Assembly: GCA_027485405.1 (NCBI GenBank)
Contig: JAIXRB010000171.1
Coordinates: 1 to 22,197, forward strand
Origin: Leptospiraceae bacterium
GTDB lineage: Bacteria > Spirochaetota > Leptospiria > Leptospirales > Leptospiraceae
DNA length: 22,197 nucleotides
Reading direction: 5' to 3'
How positions within the stretch are numbered: position 1 is the stretch's first letter; the number at the start of each line of letters is the position of its first letter. Below, piece after piece: positions 7,066 to 15,040 of this stretch. A program made the translations under genes and the position numbers. Under the pieces are notes generated by a model. That model searched no databases. It had not been told where the DNA came from and was given only the letters and a program-made list of their open reading frames with translations.

Positions 7066-7628
7066 TCACAAACCAGTTTGCGGGCTTGGACTTTACAGGG
7101 CCGGGTTTTTCCCCCATCCATTAGGCTACCTTCTCCATCAGCTCCTTCTTTGAAACTTCCGTTGAGGACTTTGCCGTCTTGGAATGTATAAACACCTTTT
7201 CCGTTGATCTGGCCTGCTTTGAATTCTCCTGAATACTTATCTCCATTTTTAAAGATGTATTCACCAAGGCCTTCTCTTTGGTCTTCTTTATAATCCCCTT
7301 TGAAGCTCTCTCCATCAGAGTAAAGGAAAGATCCTTTGCCGCTTCTTTTGTCTTCCACGAAAGAACCAGAGTAAACGTCTCCGTTTTCATAGCGGTATTT
7401 ACCTATACCATTGACACAGTCACCCTCGATACAACCTACTTTTTTGGAGAGGTCCTCTTCAGGTTTGGCAGGCTCCGCCATTTCTATGTTTTCAAGAGAG
7501 CGAGATTCGACTACGGGAGCCGGATCTTTTGGTTCTTCCGTTTTCTTTTCTTCCGAAGAAGAACAATTGAGAACCAAAAGGAAAAATAGGGAAGAAAGCA
7601 AAGTTCGTTTGAATGCTGTTGGGATCAT
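7062..7628 (-). CDS. MORN-repeat lipoprotein
   Basis: The N-terminus (KRTLLSSLFFLLVLNC) is a lipoprotein signal with Cys22 in a loose spirochaetal lipobox. Ser, Glu and Lys residues follow, and then a low-complexity Glu/Pro tether to about residue 62. Four MORN repeats of about 23 residues occupy roughly 74-165 (for example 'YENGDVYSGSFVEDKRSGKG' and 'FKNGDKYSGEFKAGQINGKG'). Cysteines at 66 and 71 before the repeats and at 178 and 187 after them could form capping disulfides in the periplasm. MORN sheets usually mediate protein or lipid contacts, and bacterial examples have varied or unknown roles. GAGGAAAT upstream of the ATG is a good RBS. The gene has its own divergent promoter region and is likely monocistronic, converging with the EAL gene. 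Confidence 0.88.
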   Translation of the reverse strand: MIPTAFKRTLLSSLFFLLVLNCSSSEEKKTEEPKDPAPVVESRSLENIEMAEPAKPEEDLSKKVGCIEGDCVNGIGKYRYENGDVYSGSFVEDKRSGKGSFLYSDGESFKGDYKEDQREGLGEYIFKNGDKYSGEFKAGQINGKGVYTFQDGKVLNGSFKEGADGEGSLMDGGKTRPCKVQARKLVCD

Positions 7629-7791
7629 AGTTATGGATTTCCTCTATCCGAAGAAGTTTCCTCTACCTTGCAAAACTCAGGGTTTTGATTCAATCGAAAA
7701 AGTTATTAAAAATTAGAGCTTTCTAGGAGCAAAATTGCAGTTTCAAAGAGGGAAGTAAGGGTAAAAATGGATGAAATCGTAGCAACCGAGA
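7629..7791. promoter_or_regulatory. Divergent intergenic region, promoter of the seven-gene plus-strand run
   Basis: This is the longest gap in the window (163 bp). It should carry promoters for the MORN lipoprotein and for the receiver/lptD/gatCA/hisF run. TTGATT lies near 7686-7691 on the plus strand in AT-rich sequence, without a convincing -10 at standard spacing. A strong Shine-Dalgarno sequence (AAGGG near 7758) precedes ATG codons at 7767 and 7771, rather than the in-frame start at 7792. Confidence 0.4.
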
Positions 7792-7892
7792 ATGGAAAAA
7801 ACCAAATCAAAGCATATTCTCGTAGTGGAAGACGAAACGATTATTGCCATCAACATAGTTTCAACGTTAAGGCAATTTGGATTTCAAAGTGA
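7767..7892 (+). other. Possible upstream ORF or alternative, frame-shifted start of the receiver protein
   Basis: An ATG at 7767 is placed ideally behind AAGGG and opens a 41-codon frame (MDEIVATENGKN...) that overlaps the next gene in another frame. If the A6 run at 7796-7801 were one base shorter, this frame would join the receiver directly, reading MDEIVATENGKTKSKHILVVEDE. It may thus be a real uORF, a coupled leader, or the true N-terminus disrupted by a one-base indel. Confidence 0.25.
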
Positions 7893-8862
7893 ATTTGTAT
7901 CGGATGGGGAAGCCGCTCTGGATTCCATCAAAGTTAAGATGCCAGATCTGGTATTAATGGACATTATGCTTCACGGTGAAAAAGACGGAATCCAAGTTGT
8001 GCAGGAAATCCAGGAAAAGTATGATTTACCTGTTATTTATTTAACAGCATACTCGGATGACAAGACTCTTGAAAGAGCGAAGACTACGGAACCTTATGGG
8101 TATTTAATCAAACCGTTCAATAGTCGAGACTTATTTATTTCCGTGGAGATTGCAATATACAAAGCAGGGATTCAGCGCGAGTTGAAAAGAATGCAAAACA
8201 AACTAAAAAAAAAAAAAAAATGGGAGACTCTCGGTTTGATCTCTGCTGGGATCTCACATGAAATCAACAACCCACTAACGTCCATTTTAAACCAGGCGGA
8301 ATTGATTGCAGAAGAAGCGAAAAAATCAGAACTCGGAACAAAGATAAGCCTTCTAGCGACAGAGATTATGACTCAAGCGGAACGTATAGCAAAGATAGTT
8401 AAACATTTGTCATCGTATGCGCAAGAAGACACTTCCTTAACTGCGTATCTGGATATAAAGGATATCTTACATGAAACTAAATCATTTTTCCACCAACTCT
8501 TTTTGAAAGAAAAGATTTCTTGGGAGGTTATTACCAAAACCTCTTTTTTGATTCCATGCAATCCTCAAAAGATAAAACATCTGTTCTTGAGTTTTTTGCA
8601 GGAGAGCAGATCCAGATTGAATCGAATGCCGAGTCTTGGAAATAAGAAGGAAATTTCTATTTCATTTAATGGTATTGTAGTGAATGAAAAAAAATTGTTG
8701 GAGATAAAGATCAGCGACTCCTCACCTTACATTGCCGATTCAGATGATTCCTATTTGGAAAATGAGACAATTCACAAAATTTTAGAAGCTCACCATGGAA
8801 ATTGGAAGAAAGGAATGGATTCAAGTAGAAATGAATGGCTCATTTATCTTCCAACCCAATAA
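7792..8862 (+). CDS. Response-regulator receiver fused to a histidine-kinase-like phosphotransfer domain lacking a recognisable ATPase
   Basis: Residues 6-120 are a canonical receiver: E13/D14 acidic pair, phosphoacceptor D57, T85 and K107. A Lys-rich linker (139-143, from an A16 tract) joins it to a DHp dimerisation domain with a full H-box, GISHEINNP, and phosphoacceptor H156. The C-terminal part (about 225-356) has the length and secondary-structure rhythm of an HATPase domain, with a terminal 'EAHHGNWKKG...YLP'. The N-box Asn is replaced ('FLQESRSRL'), DxGxG reads DSSPY, and the F and G2 boxes are absent. ATP binding is therefore unlikely. By analogy with Spo0B and ChpT it may pass phosphate between receivers instead of autophosphorylating (inference). 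The ATG at 7792 lacks a clear RBS (see the alternative start). It heads a run of seven same-strand genes, with lptD starting 31 bp downstream. Confidence 0.85.
   Translation: MEKTKSKHILVVEDETIIAINIVSTLRQFGFQSEFVSDGEAALDSIKVKMPDLVLMDIMLHGEKDGIQVVQEIQEKYDLPVIYLTAYSDDKTLERAKTTEPYGYLIKPFNSRDLFISVEIAIYKAGIQRELKRMQNKLKKKKKWETLGLISAGISHEINNPLTSILNQAELIAEEAKKSELGTKISLLATEIMTQAERIAKIVKHLSSYAQEDTSLTAYLDIKDILHETKSFFHQLFLKEKISWEVITKTSFLIPCNPQKIKHLFLSFLQESRSRLNRMPSLGNKKEISISFNGIVVNEKKLLEIKISDSSPYIADSDDSYLENETIHKILEAHHGNWKKGMDSSRNEWLIYLPTQ
8205..8220 (+). repeat. A16 homopolymer at the receiver/DHp junction
   Basis: Sixteen consecutive A encode the end of Leu138 and Lys139-143. Gain of one A leads to a TGA after 13 further codons, and loss of one A gives a TGA after 6 codons. 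Either slip yields a free receiver of about 145-155 residues. Confidence 0.95.
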
Positions 8863-8893
8863 CAAACCTAGGACTAATTTCTTAATCTAAACA

Positions 8894-11872
8894 ATGAATT
8901 GGATTCTTTTCTCTACTTTGTTATTCTGGTTCTTTGTTTTTTCAAATGGGATCATTGCCCAAGATATGGAAGGATTGAGGAAACTCTTTCCCGAAAACTC
9001 GAATTTACCAAATCAGGCTGGAAACCAAGAAAAAAAAGAATCAATCGAATCAGTTCGAAGAACTATTGTTAATAAATCTGTTGAGCAAATGACGGATAAA
9101 GAAATCGATTTTCAATTGAAACAACTGGGAATTTCAAGCCTAGGGACTATTTACTCAAAGAGAGAGCGGTTGAGGGAAGCACTCAGTCCAGATATTCCTG
9201 AAGATGATTTTTCGAAACTCCTTTCCTCAAAACCTAAAAAATCACCTCCCATCTTGATTCAAAATGCGGCAGAAGGAGAATTGTTGAACGTCGATAAAAC
9301 CAAAGGGGGTGTTTTGGTTCTACGAGGGAAGGTAACAATCCGTATTAGAGGAGGTGAACTGAAGGCAGACTCCATTTCGATTGATTCAAAGCGCCAAGAG
9401 ATTTATGCTGAAGGAGGCGTTGTTTTCAAAGACGCTACATCTAAACTAACAGGCGAGCGACTATTGTATGATTTAAAATTAAACCAAGGAGTCGTTTACA
9501 ATTCAAAGTTAAGCGTATACCCCTCTTTTTTCATTGGTGAAAAGATAAAACGGTTAGATGAAAAGCGGTTTCTTTTGGAAATGGGTTATTTCTCTGCTTG
9601 CAATGCTGAACTACCACATGAATCTTTTCAAGCCAAGAGAATTGTAATCTATGATGATAAATCTGTGATTGCTTACAATCTAACATTTAAAGTTGGGGGA
9701 ACACCTCTTTTTTGGTTGCCTGTTTTGTACAATTCTGAGTCTGGAAACGGTTGGATGGTACAAGCGGGAAAGAACAATTCGCAAGGTTGGTTTTTACAAA
9801 ATAGTTACCAATGGTCTGATCCCTATCCAAATTCAATTTTTCTTGCGACTGGTTATAAATTTCGTTTTGATATGTATGAAAAAACTGGACAAGCGGCTCA
9901 ATTGGAAATGTGGAAAGTTTCGCCCGTCCTAAATTACAATATAAATTTAGGCTATGCTAATTACAAAAGAAATGCAATAACAAGTGTTTACGAAGACAGG
10001 TTTAGCAATTTTGGAGTGGGTGGGGTAGCTGTTACCAATACTGTGGATCGAGGAGAGCAGTTTCCAGGTTTAGGGCTTCCGTTTAGAAACACAGGAGTCG
10101 ATTATCAACCTTGGTGGAAAACAGACATTCGATTGAATGCAAAAAGCCAAGACTTCCAAAAAGATGCTACTCGAAACCTAACATTAAACTATGAAAATTT
10201 CAATAACAGACAATTTGACTATGAATTTGGAAATCGATTTGAACCATCTAATTCGATCCAGTCACTCTATACTTTCCGAGACCAAAGGTTAGGATTGATT
10301 CGAAACTTGCTTACTTGGAACCTCAACTACACCGAAAACAGAGGAGACCTAAGCGTTTCACTGGGAATGAGCCGGAGTTTATTGTATCAAATCCAAGCGA
10401 ACAAATTTTTCCCAGCCCAAGATACTCTTCCGACTCTAACAATTCGAAATTCAACGCAAGTAGGTACTACACCATATTGGAATAGCCCCGTATATTGGGA
10501 TTTACTCTTTCAAACCAATGTGATGCGGTTTTACGGGCCTCCAGTTCAACAACCGTTCCAATTTGCACTACCGCCAACTTTCTCAACAACAAATCCAAAT
10601 GGTGAATATAGGGATTTCGTACTCAGAACCCAGACTATGCTCTTGGGAGAAACTGGCTTTCGTGCACCGATTCCTCTAGGTGCCTATGCCAGTTTTACAC
10701 CGACCGTATTTGCTGGAGCGCAAAAGCAAACAGTCGAGTTTCCAGGTTCTGGAACTAGCGCTAATAGCCCAGATACGGCTGGGAACAGGGCTTTTGTGCA
10801 AATCCTGAGACAACAATCCTTTCAATACTTTCGGCAAGCTCATACCTTTCGATTTGGAGTTCCTGAATTGTTCTTTACATCTACTTATCGTAAGTTGGAA
10901 GCAGAGAAACCTGAAGTCAGAGACCCTGTTTTAGGCGCTTTGAGACAACATGAGGCTGAGTTTGGTTTGGAAAGCTATGCCTTGAACGATTGGGATGTTT
11001 CCGTAAAAACCATTCGAGATTTAAGAACGATCTCTGCAGAATACCAGCCAGATATAACCAATCAACAGAGGTGGTATTTCACTGTAATGCGAATAGGTGG
11101 ATTTATTGACTTTGTAGATGGATTTACAACAAGGCGACCAAGTTTGCTTGAAAGAAGAAGAAATTTCTATTCTGGAATTTTTATAAATAATGACTATGTT
11201 CATCATTCTGCTCAAAATAGACCACTTTCAAACAATTTAACATTATCTTACAAAATGGGTGGATTTTCATGGCCAATCATTCGAGCATTTAGAAGTTTGG
11301 AAATTGGATCAACTTGGTACCATGTTTACAAAGATAATTTCCTTGATTCTTATAGGTTTTTCTTTAAAACCGATGCTAAGATAAGCAGATACGCAAGTGT
11401 AGAACTCGATCTGGATTCTAGAGTAACAGAACCTTGGAGATTAACGGCCATTTCTCAAGGTCAGTTCTACGCTAATTCTTTGACCCCAGAATTGTATCGA
11501 ACCCAATCTGGAATCAATTATGATAGAACAACAGTATGGGAAGACGCATTTGCGGGAACTGGGTTACAAGGACAAAACAGAAGAGAAAAAGCAGTTTTCA
11601 ATATCAATCGGTTTATGATGACATTGAAGTTGGATCTTCATAATTGGGAGTATCGAATAGGTTACAGTATGAATCTAAGGGCATTTCCTGGCGGGCTTGC
11701 AGGAGACAATCAATTGACTTTTTATGATCAATCCGTCTTTTTCTCTGTCCATTTGACCAATCTTAACTTCGATTCGAGTGCGAGTTCCCAGGCGACTCGT
11801 GCCAGATTGTATCGTTTTCGCAAACGGCCTTTGGATGGGACAACTGGTTCAATCAGTGCTGAAGCAAATTAA
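8894..11872 (+). CDS. lptD: LptD/OstA-like LPS-assembly outer-membrane protein
   Basis: LptD inserts lipopolysaccharide into the outer leaflet of the outer membrane. Residues 1-22 are a signal peptide (cleavage A22/Q23). A variable region is followed by an OstA/LptA-like beta-jellyroll domain (about 120-235, 'GGELKADSISIDSKRQEIYA'). Next comes the family signature around C236 ('YFSACNAELPHESFQAKRIV' then 'AYNLTFKVGGTPLFWLPVLY'), which joins jellyroll to barrel. The remaining ~700 residues are aromatic-rich alternating beta strands of the barrel, with a polar tail of about 30 residues after the last strand. C236 is the only cysteine I can find, so the disulfides essential in E. coli LptD cannot form. 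The length (992) exceeds that of E. coli (784). The next gene, also for surface glycan synthesis, starts 3 bp after the stop. The RBS is not obvious. Confidence 0.88.
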   Translation: MNWILFSTLLFWFFVFSNGIIAQDMEGLRKLFPENSNLPNQAGNQEKKESIESVRRTIVNKSVEQMTDKEIDFQLKQLGISSLGTIYSKRERLREALSPDIPEDDFSKLLSSKPKKSPPILIQNAAEGELLNVDKTKGGVLVLRGKVTIRIRGGELKADSISIDSKRQEIYAEGGVVFKDATSKLTGERLLYDLKLNQGVVYNSKLSVYPSFFIGEKIKRLDEKRFLLEMGYFSACNAELPHESFQAKRIVIYDDKSVIAYNLTFKVGGTPLFWLPVLYNSESGNGWMVQAGKNNSQGWFLQNSYQWSDPYPNSIFLATGYKFRFDMYEKTGQAAQLEMWKVSPVLNYNINLGYANYKRNAITSVYEDRFSNFGVGGVAVTNTVDRGEQFPGLGLPFRNTGVDYQPWWKTDIRLNAKSQDFQKDATRNLTLNYENFNNRQFDYEFGNRFEPSNSIQSLYTFRDQRLGLIRNLLTWNLNYTENRGDLSVSLGMSRSLLYQIQANKFFPAQDTLPTLTIRNSTQVGTTPYWNSPVYWDLLFQTNVMRFYGPPVQQPFQFALPPTFSTTNPNGEYRDFVLRTQTMLLGETGFRAPIPLGAYASFTPTVFAGAQKQTVEFPGSGTSANSPDTAGNRAFVQILRQQSFQYFRQAHTFRFGVPELFFTSTYRKLEAEKPEVRDPVLGALRQHEAEFGLESYALNDWDVSVKTIRDLRTISAEYQPDITNQQRWYFTVMRIGGFIDFVDGFTTRRPSLLERRRNFYSGIFINNDYVHHSAQNRPLSNNLTLSYKMGGFSWPIIRAFRSLEIGSTWYHVYKDNFLDSYRFFFKTDAKISRYASVELDLDSRVTEPWRLTAISQGQFYANSLTPELYRTQSGINYDRTTVWEDAFAGTGLQGQNRREKAVFNINRFMMTLKLDLHNWEYRIGYSMNLRAFPGGLAGDNQLTFYDQSVFFSVHLTNLNFDSSASSQATRARLYRFRKRPLDGTTGSISAEAN

Positions 11873-11875
11873 ACT

Positions 11876-13282
11876 ATGTTAAAAGAAAGAAGTCAATCCT
11901 TCAAAGCCTTGTTCGTACTAAGTGACTTTTTCGTCGTAGTGCTTAGTTTTGGCATCTCATACTATATTCGGTATTATTTGCTCAGTGATTCGGATTTTCA
12001 GAGACAAGTCATTTTACCAGTTAACTATTTTTATTTGGCCATTGTCTTGGGGATAAGTCAGACGCTTTCTTTTCTCTCTATTGATCTGTATCATCCTCGC
12101 AGAGGACTCAGCGTTCTAGAGGAACTCTTTGGAATTTTCAGTGGAATCATTATAAATCTAATTATCATTCTAGCTCTTTTGTTTTTTTTTAGAGGAGAGA
12201 GCTTTTCGCGACTGGTTATTCTTCTTTTTGCTGGTGTTTCTTTTTTAGCAATTTGTCTAACACATGCTGTTATTCGGAACATACTTTGGGTTTTGCGAAA
12301 AAAAGGTTACAATTTACGTTCCGTAATTGTGCTTGGAACAGGGAAAGCCGCACTTGGCTTTGCCAATGCAATTCAAAAGCATAGTATTTACGGGTATTCG
12401 ATCCGAGGTTTTTTGTACGGAAAGAAAAAATTGGATTTGCCGTTGCAAACGAGTTCAGTCTTGGGCGAGATCGAGAAACTGGAATCAATTATCAAAGAAC
12501 AGAAGATAGATCTAATAGTTTACGCTCTTTCGCACGAAGAAGGGGACTATTTAAAAGAATCTATCGATGTAGCAGATTTTTTTGGAATTGATATCAAGGT
12601 TGTTCCGAGTTATCAAGAATTCATAACAGCAAAGGGGAGGGTTGAAGTGTTGGATGGGATTCCTATCATTTCAATCCGAAACATCCCTCTCCGATTAGGT
12701 TACAATCGTCTTGTCAAGCGCGCCTTTGATTTATGCTTCTCAAGCGTATTCTTACTCTTCTTTTTCCCATTTTTTATAGTGATTGCTCTCTTAATCAAAT
12801 TCACCAGCCGAGGTCCCATTTTCCACAAGCAAGAGCGGGTCGGATTGGACAATAAGAGTTTTTGGATGCTGAAATTTAGAACCATGGTTGTCCAAGAAAA
12901 GCAGGAATCTGCAACAAAATGGACAACCAAAGATGATCCACGCGTAACCAAAATTGGAGGCATTCTCCGAAAATTGTCTTTAGATGAACTCCCTCAATTT
13001 TTTAATGTATTTCTAGGGGATATGTCCGTGGTGGGACCTAGGCCAGAGAGACCATTCTTTGTAGAAAAATTTCAGTCCCTGCATGAGCATTATATGCGGA
13101 GACATGCAGTGAAGGCTGGCATAACTGGATGGGCTCAGATCAATGGATGGAGAGGCGATACTTCCATCGAGAAACGTGTGGAAGCTGATATTTTTTACAT
13201 CGAGAATTGGAGTCTTTTTTTGGATTTAAAGATAATTTTCTTAACCCCATGGAAGGCTCTTTTTGATAGAAACGCTTACTGA
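11876..13282 (+). CDS. WcaJ-type undecaprenyl-phosphate sugar phosphotransferase
   Basis: This enzyme transfers a sugar-1-phosphate, usually glucose or galactose, from a UDP-sugar to undecaprenyl phosphate, starting exopolysaccharide or O-antigen synthesis at the inner membrane. It has the full polyisoprenyl-phosphate hexose-1-phosphate transferase architecture. Four N-terminal TM segments (about 11-33, 50-70, 85-105, 111-131) are followed by a Rossmann-like CoA_binding domain (about 148-265, 'VIVLGTGKAALG'), a re-entrant hydrophobic helix (about 277-299) and the catalytic domain to 468. Motifs include 'KFRTM', the catalytic dyad D370-E371 within SLDELPQ, GPRP (387-390), and AGITGWAQINGWRGDT followed by 'YIENWSLFLDLKI', closest to the WcaJ subgroup. 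The sugar cannot be read from the sequence. It starts 3 bp after lptD, so the pair is surely cotranscribed. Confidence 0.92.
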   Translation: MLKERSQSFKALFVLSDFFVVVLSFGISYYIRYYLLSDSDFQRQVILPVNYFYLAIVLGISQTLSFLSIDLYHPRRGLSVLEELFGIFSGIIINLIIILALLFFFRGESFSRLVILLFAGVSFLAICLTHAVIRNILWVLRKKGYNLRSVIVLGTGKAALGFANAIQKHSIYGYSIRGFLYGKKKLDLPLQTSSVLGEIEKLESIIKEQKIDLIVYALSHEEGDYLKESIDVADFFGIDIKVVPSYQEFITAKGRVEVLDGIPIISIRNIPLRLGYNRLVKRAFDLCFSSVFLLFFFPFFIVIALLIKFTSRGPIFHKQERVGLDNKSFWMLKFRTMVVQEKQESATKWTTKDDPRVTKIGGILRKLSLDELPQFFNVFLGDMSVVGPRPERPFFVEKFQSLHEHYMRRHAVKAGITGWAQINGWRGDTSIEKRVEADIFYIENWSLFLDLKIIFLTPWKALFDRNAY

Positions 13283-13296
13283 AACAAGGAAAGAAA

Positions 13297-13581
13297 ATGG
13301 ATCAAAAACAGATCAGAGCAATTGCCGCTCTCGCAAAACTTAAAATAGATGATTCAGAAATCGAAACTGTTTTAAAAGATTTCTCCAGCATGCTGTCTTA
13401 TGTTGATCAAATTAAAGAAATTGATACGAGTTCTGTCGGAGACGATGAAATCTATTTCCAGATTTTAGAAACTCCGAGAAAAGATATCGCTGAAAATACT
13501 TTGACTAGAGAAGATTTAGGAGCAAACGCACCTAAGTATGAAAATGGATACGTAGTTGTTCCAAGAGTGATAGAAACATGA
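13297..13581 (+). CDS. gatC: Aspartyl/glutamyl-tRNA amidotransferase subunit C
   Basis: GatC is the small clamp subunit of GatCAB, which converts Glu-tRNA(Gln) and/or Asp-tRNA(Asn) to the amidated forms. The 94 residues match the family size and pattern: N-terminal helix 'IRAIAALAKLKIDDSEIETV', then 'LSYVDQIKEIDTSSV', and a late 'LREDx' equivalent (LTREDLGANAP) with hydrophobic tail. AAGGAAAG lies just ahead of the ATG, the clearest RBS in this operon. The stop overlaps gatA by 4 nt, ensuring paired translation. No gatB is in the window, so it must lie elsewhere. Confidence 0.94.
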   Translation: MDQKQIRAIAALAKLKIDDSEIETVLKDFSSMLSYVDQIKEIDTSSVGDDEIYFQILETPRKDIAENTLTREDLGANAPKYENGYVVVPRVIET

Positions 13582-15038
13582 TCCCCTTAAACTCATATTC
13601 AAAATTAAAAGCGCTTCTTCGTGAAAAGAAGATAAGCCCAGTAGAAATCGCTGAGGCATACTCAAAGAGAATTCAAAAATTCAATCCCAAAATCAATGCG
13701 TTTTTAGAATTTGATCCGGAAAAGCTTTTAAAAGCCGCCAAAGCCAGTGAAGATAGGCACCAAAAAAACAATACTCTTTCTGAGATGGACGGAATACCCA
13801 TCGCTATCAAAGATAATCTTTGCATAACAGGCGAATTAACCACCTGCTCCTCTAAAATCTTAGAAAACTTTCGTTCACCGTATGATGCAACTGCCATCGT
13901 TAAGTTAAAAGAGAAAGGACTTCTACTCATTCCCAGAACCAACATGGATGAATTTGCGATGGGTTCTTCGACCGAAAACAGTGCCTTTGGAACCACATTG
14001 AATCCAATAAACACGAGTAAGGTACCTGGAGGCTCCAGTGGGGGTTCAGCCGCCGCAGTTTCCGCATCATTTGCCCCTTTGGCTCTAGGCTCGGACACAG
14101 GAGGCTCCATTCGTCAGCCAGCTTCTTTAACAGGGATTTGGGGCTTAAAACCTACTTATGGTCGTATTTCGAGGTATGGGCTCATTGCGTATGCCTCAAG
14201 CCTGGATCAAATTGGTCCTTTTTCAAATGATATCGCTGGAATTGTGGATTCGTTTTCTGTTATGAATGGTGTGGATCCTAGAGACCAAACAACTGCAAAT
14301 GCAAAGGTTTTCCAACCCAATTCGGTAACTCAAACTTCCTGGAAAGGAAAGAAAGTAGGGGTTATGAATCGAAAGGACATATCCTGGCAGAAAGACGTAA
14401 TCCTCAAGTACCAAAGGGTTTTAGACCTAATTGAAAAAGAAGGGGCAGAACTCGTCGAACTTGATTTTTCCATTTTTTCTTACTCTATTCCCATCTATTA
14501 CTTAATCGCTACGGCTGAATGCTCATCGAACCTGTCTCGATTTGATGGAATACGATATGGCAAAAGGATAGATTCTTCCGGAAAGCTAGAAGATCTGTAT
14601 GTTGATTCCAGGACCCAAGGTTTCGGAAAAGAAGTAAAACGACGAATTTTGTTAGGTACTTTTTCTTTGAGTGCTGGCTATTACGAGGCGTACTACGGAA
14701 AGGCTCAGAAGGCAAGAATCATGATTCGAAAAGCCTATGAGTCTTTCTTTCAGAAAGTAGACATTATTCTGCAACCAACTTCTCCTAGCACTGCTTTTGA
14801 ATTAGGAGAAAAGACCAAAGATCCACTACAAATGTATTTGGCGGACACACTGACAACCAGTTCTAATTTAGCTGGAGTTCCTTCGATCAGTTGTCCGTTT
14901 GGTGTTGATTCTAACGGTCTTCCCATTGGTATGCAATTGACTGCTCCTCACTTTGAAGAAGAAAGGCTTTTGTCTTATGCCTATGCTCTAAATCAATTTG
15001 ATGAAGCAACTGTAACTTTACCTGACGAGATCATATAA
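13578..15038 (+). CDS. gatA: Glutamyl-/aspartyl-tRNA amidotransferase subunit A (amidase)
   Basis: GatA is the glutaminase subunit of GatCAB and supplies ammonia that is channelled to GatB. The 486-residue length is typical. The amidase signature is complete: Lys78 in 'GIPIAIKDN', Ser153 in PGGSSGGSAAAV and the nucleophile Ser177 in GSDTGGSIRQP form the Ser-cisSer-Lys triad (numbering by comparison with S. aureus GatA K79/S154/S178). The following 'WGLKPTYGRISRYGLI' and the C-terminal 'ADTLTTSSNLAGVPSISCP' are family hallmarks. It is cytosolic. hisF begins 2 bp after the stop. The presence of gatCA implies that at least one of AsnRS or GlnRS is bypassed in this organism. Confidence 0.96.
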   Translation: MIPLNSYSKLKALLREKKISPVEIAEAYSKRIQKFNPKINAFLEFDPEKLLKAAKASEDRHQKNNTLSEMDGIPIAIKDNLCITGELTTCSSKILENFRSPYDATAIVKLKEKGLLLIPRTNMDEFAMGSSTENSAFGTTLNPINTSKVPGGSSGGSAAAVSASFAPLALGSDTGGSIRQPASLTGIWGLKPTYGRISRYGLIAYASSLDQIGPFSNDIAGIVDSFSVMNGVDPRDQTTANAKVFQPNSVTQTSWKGKKVGVMNRKDISWQKDVILKYQRVLDLIEKEGAELVELDFSIFSYSIPIYYLIATAECSSNLSRFDGIRYGKRIDSSGKLEDLYVDSRTQGFGKEVKRRILLGTFSLSAGYYEAYYGKAQKARIMIRKAYESFFQKVDIILQPTSPSTAFELGEKTKDPLQMYLADTLTTSSNLAGVPSISCPFGVDSNGLPIGMQLTAPHFEEERLLSYAYALNQFDEATVTLPDEII

Positions 15039-15040
15039 GA

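Noticed and set aside
13673..14110. Minus-strand open frame of 145 codons opposite gatA.
   Set aside because: It lies over the most conserved part of gatA, has no recognisable features and no RBS, so it is a codon-pattern shadow.
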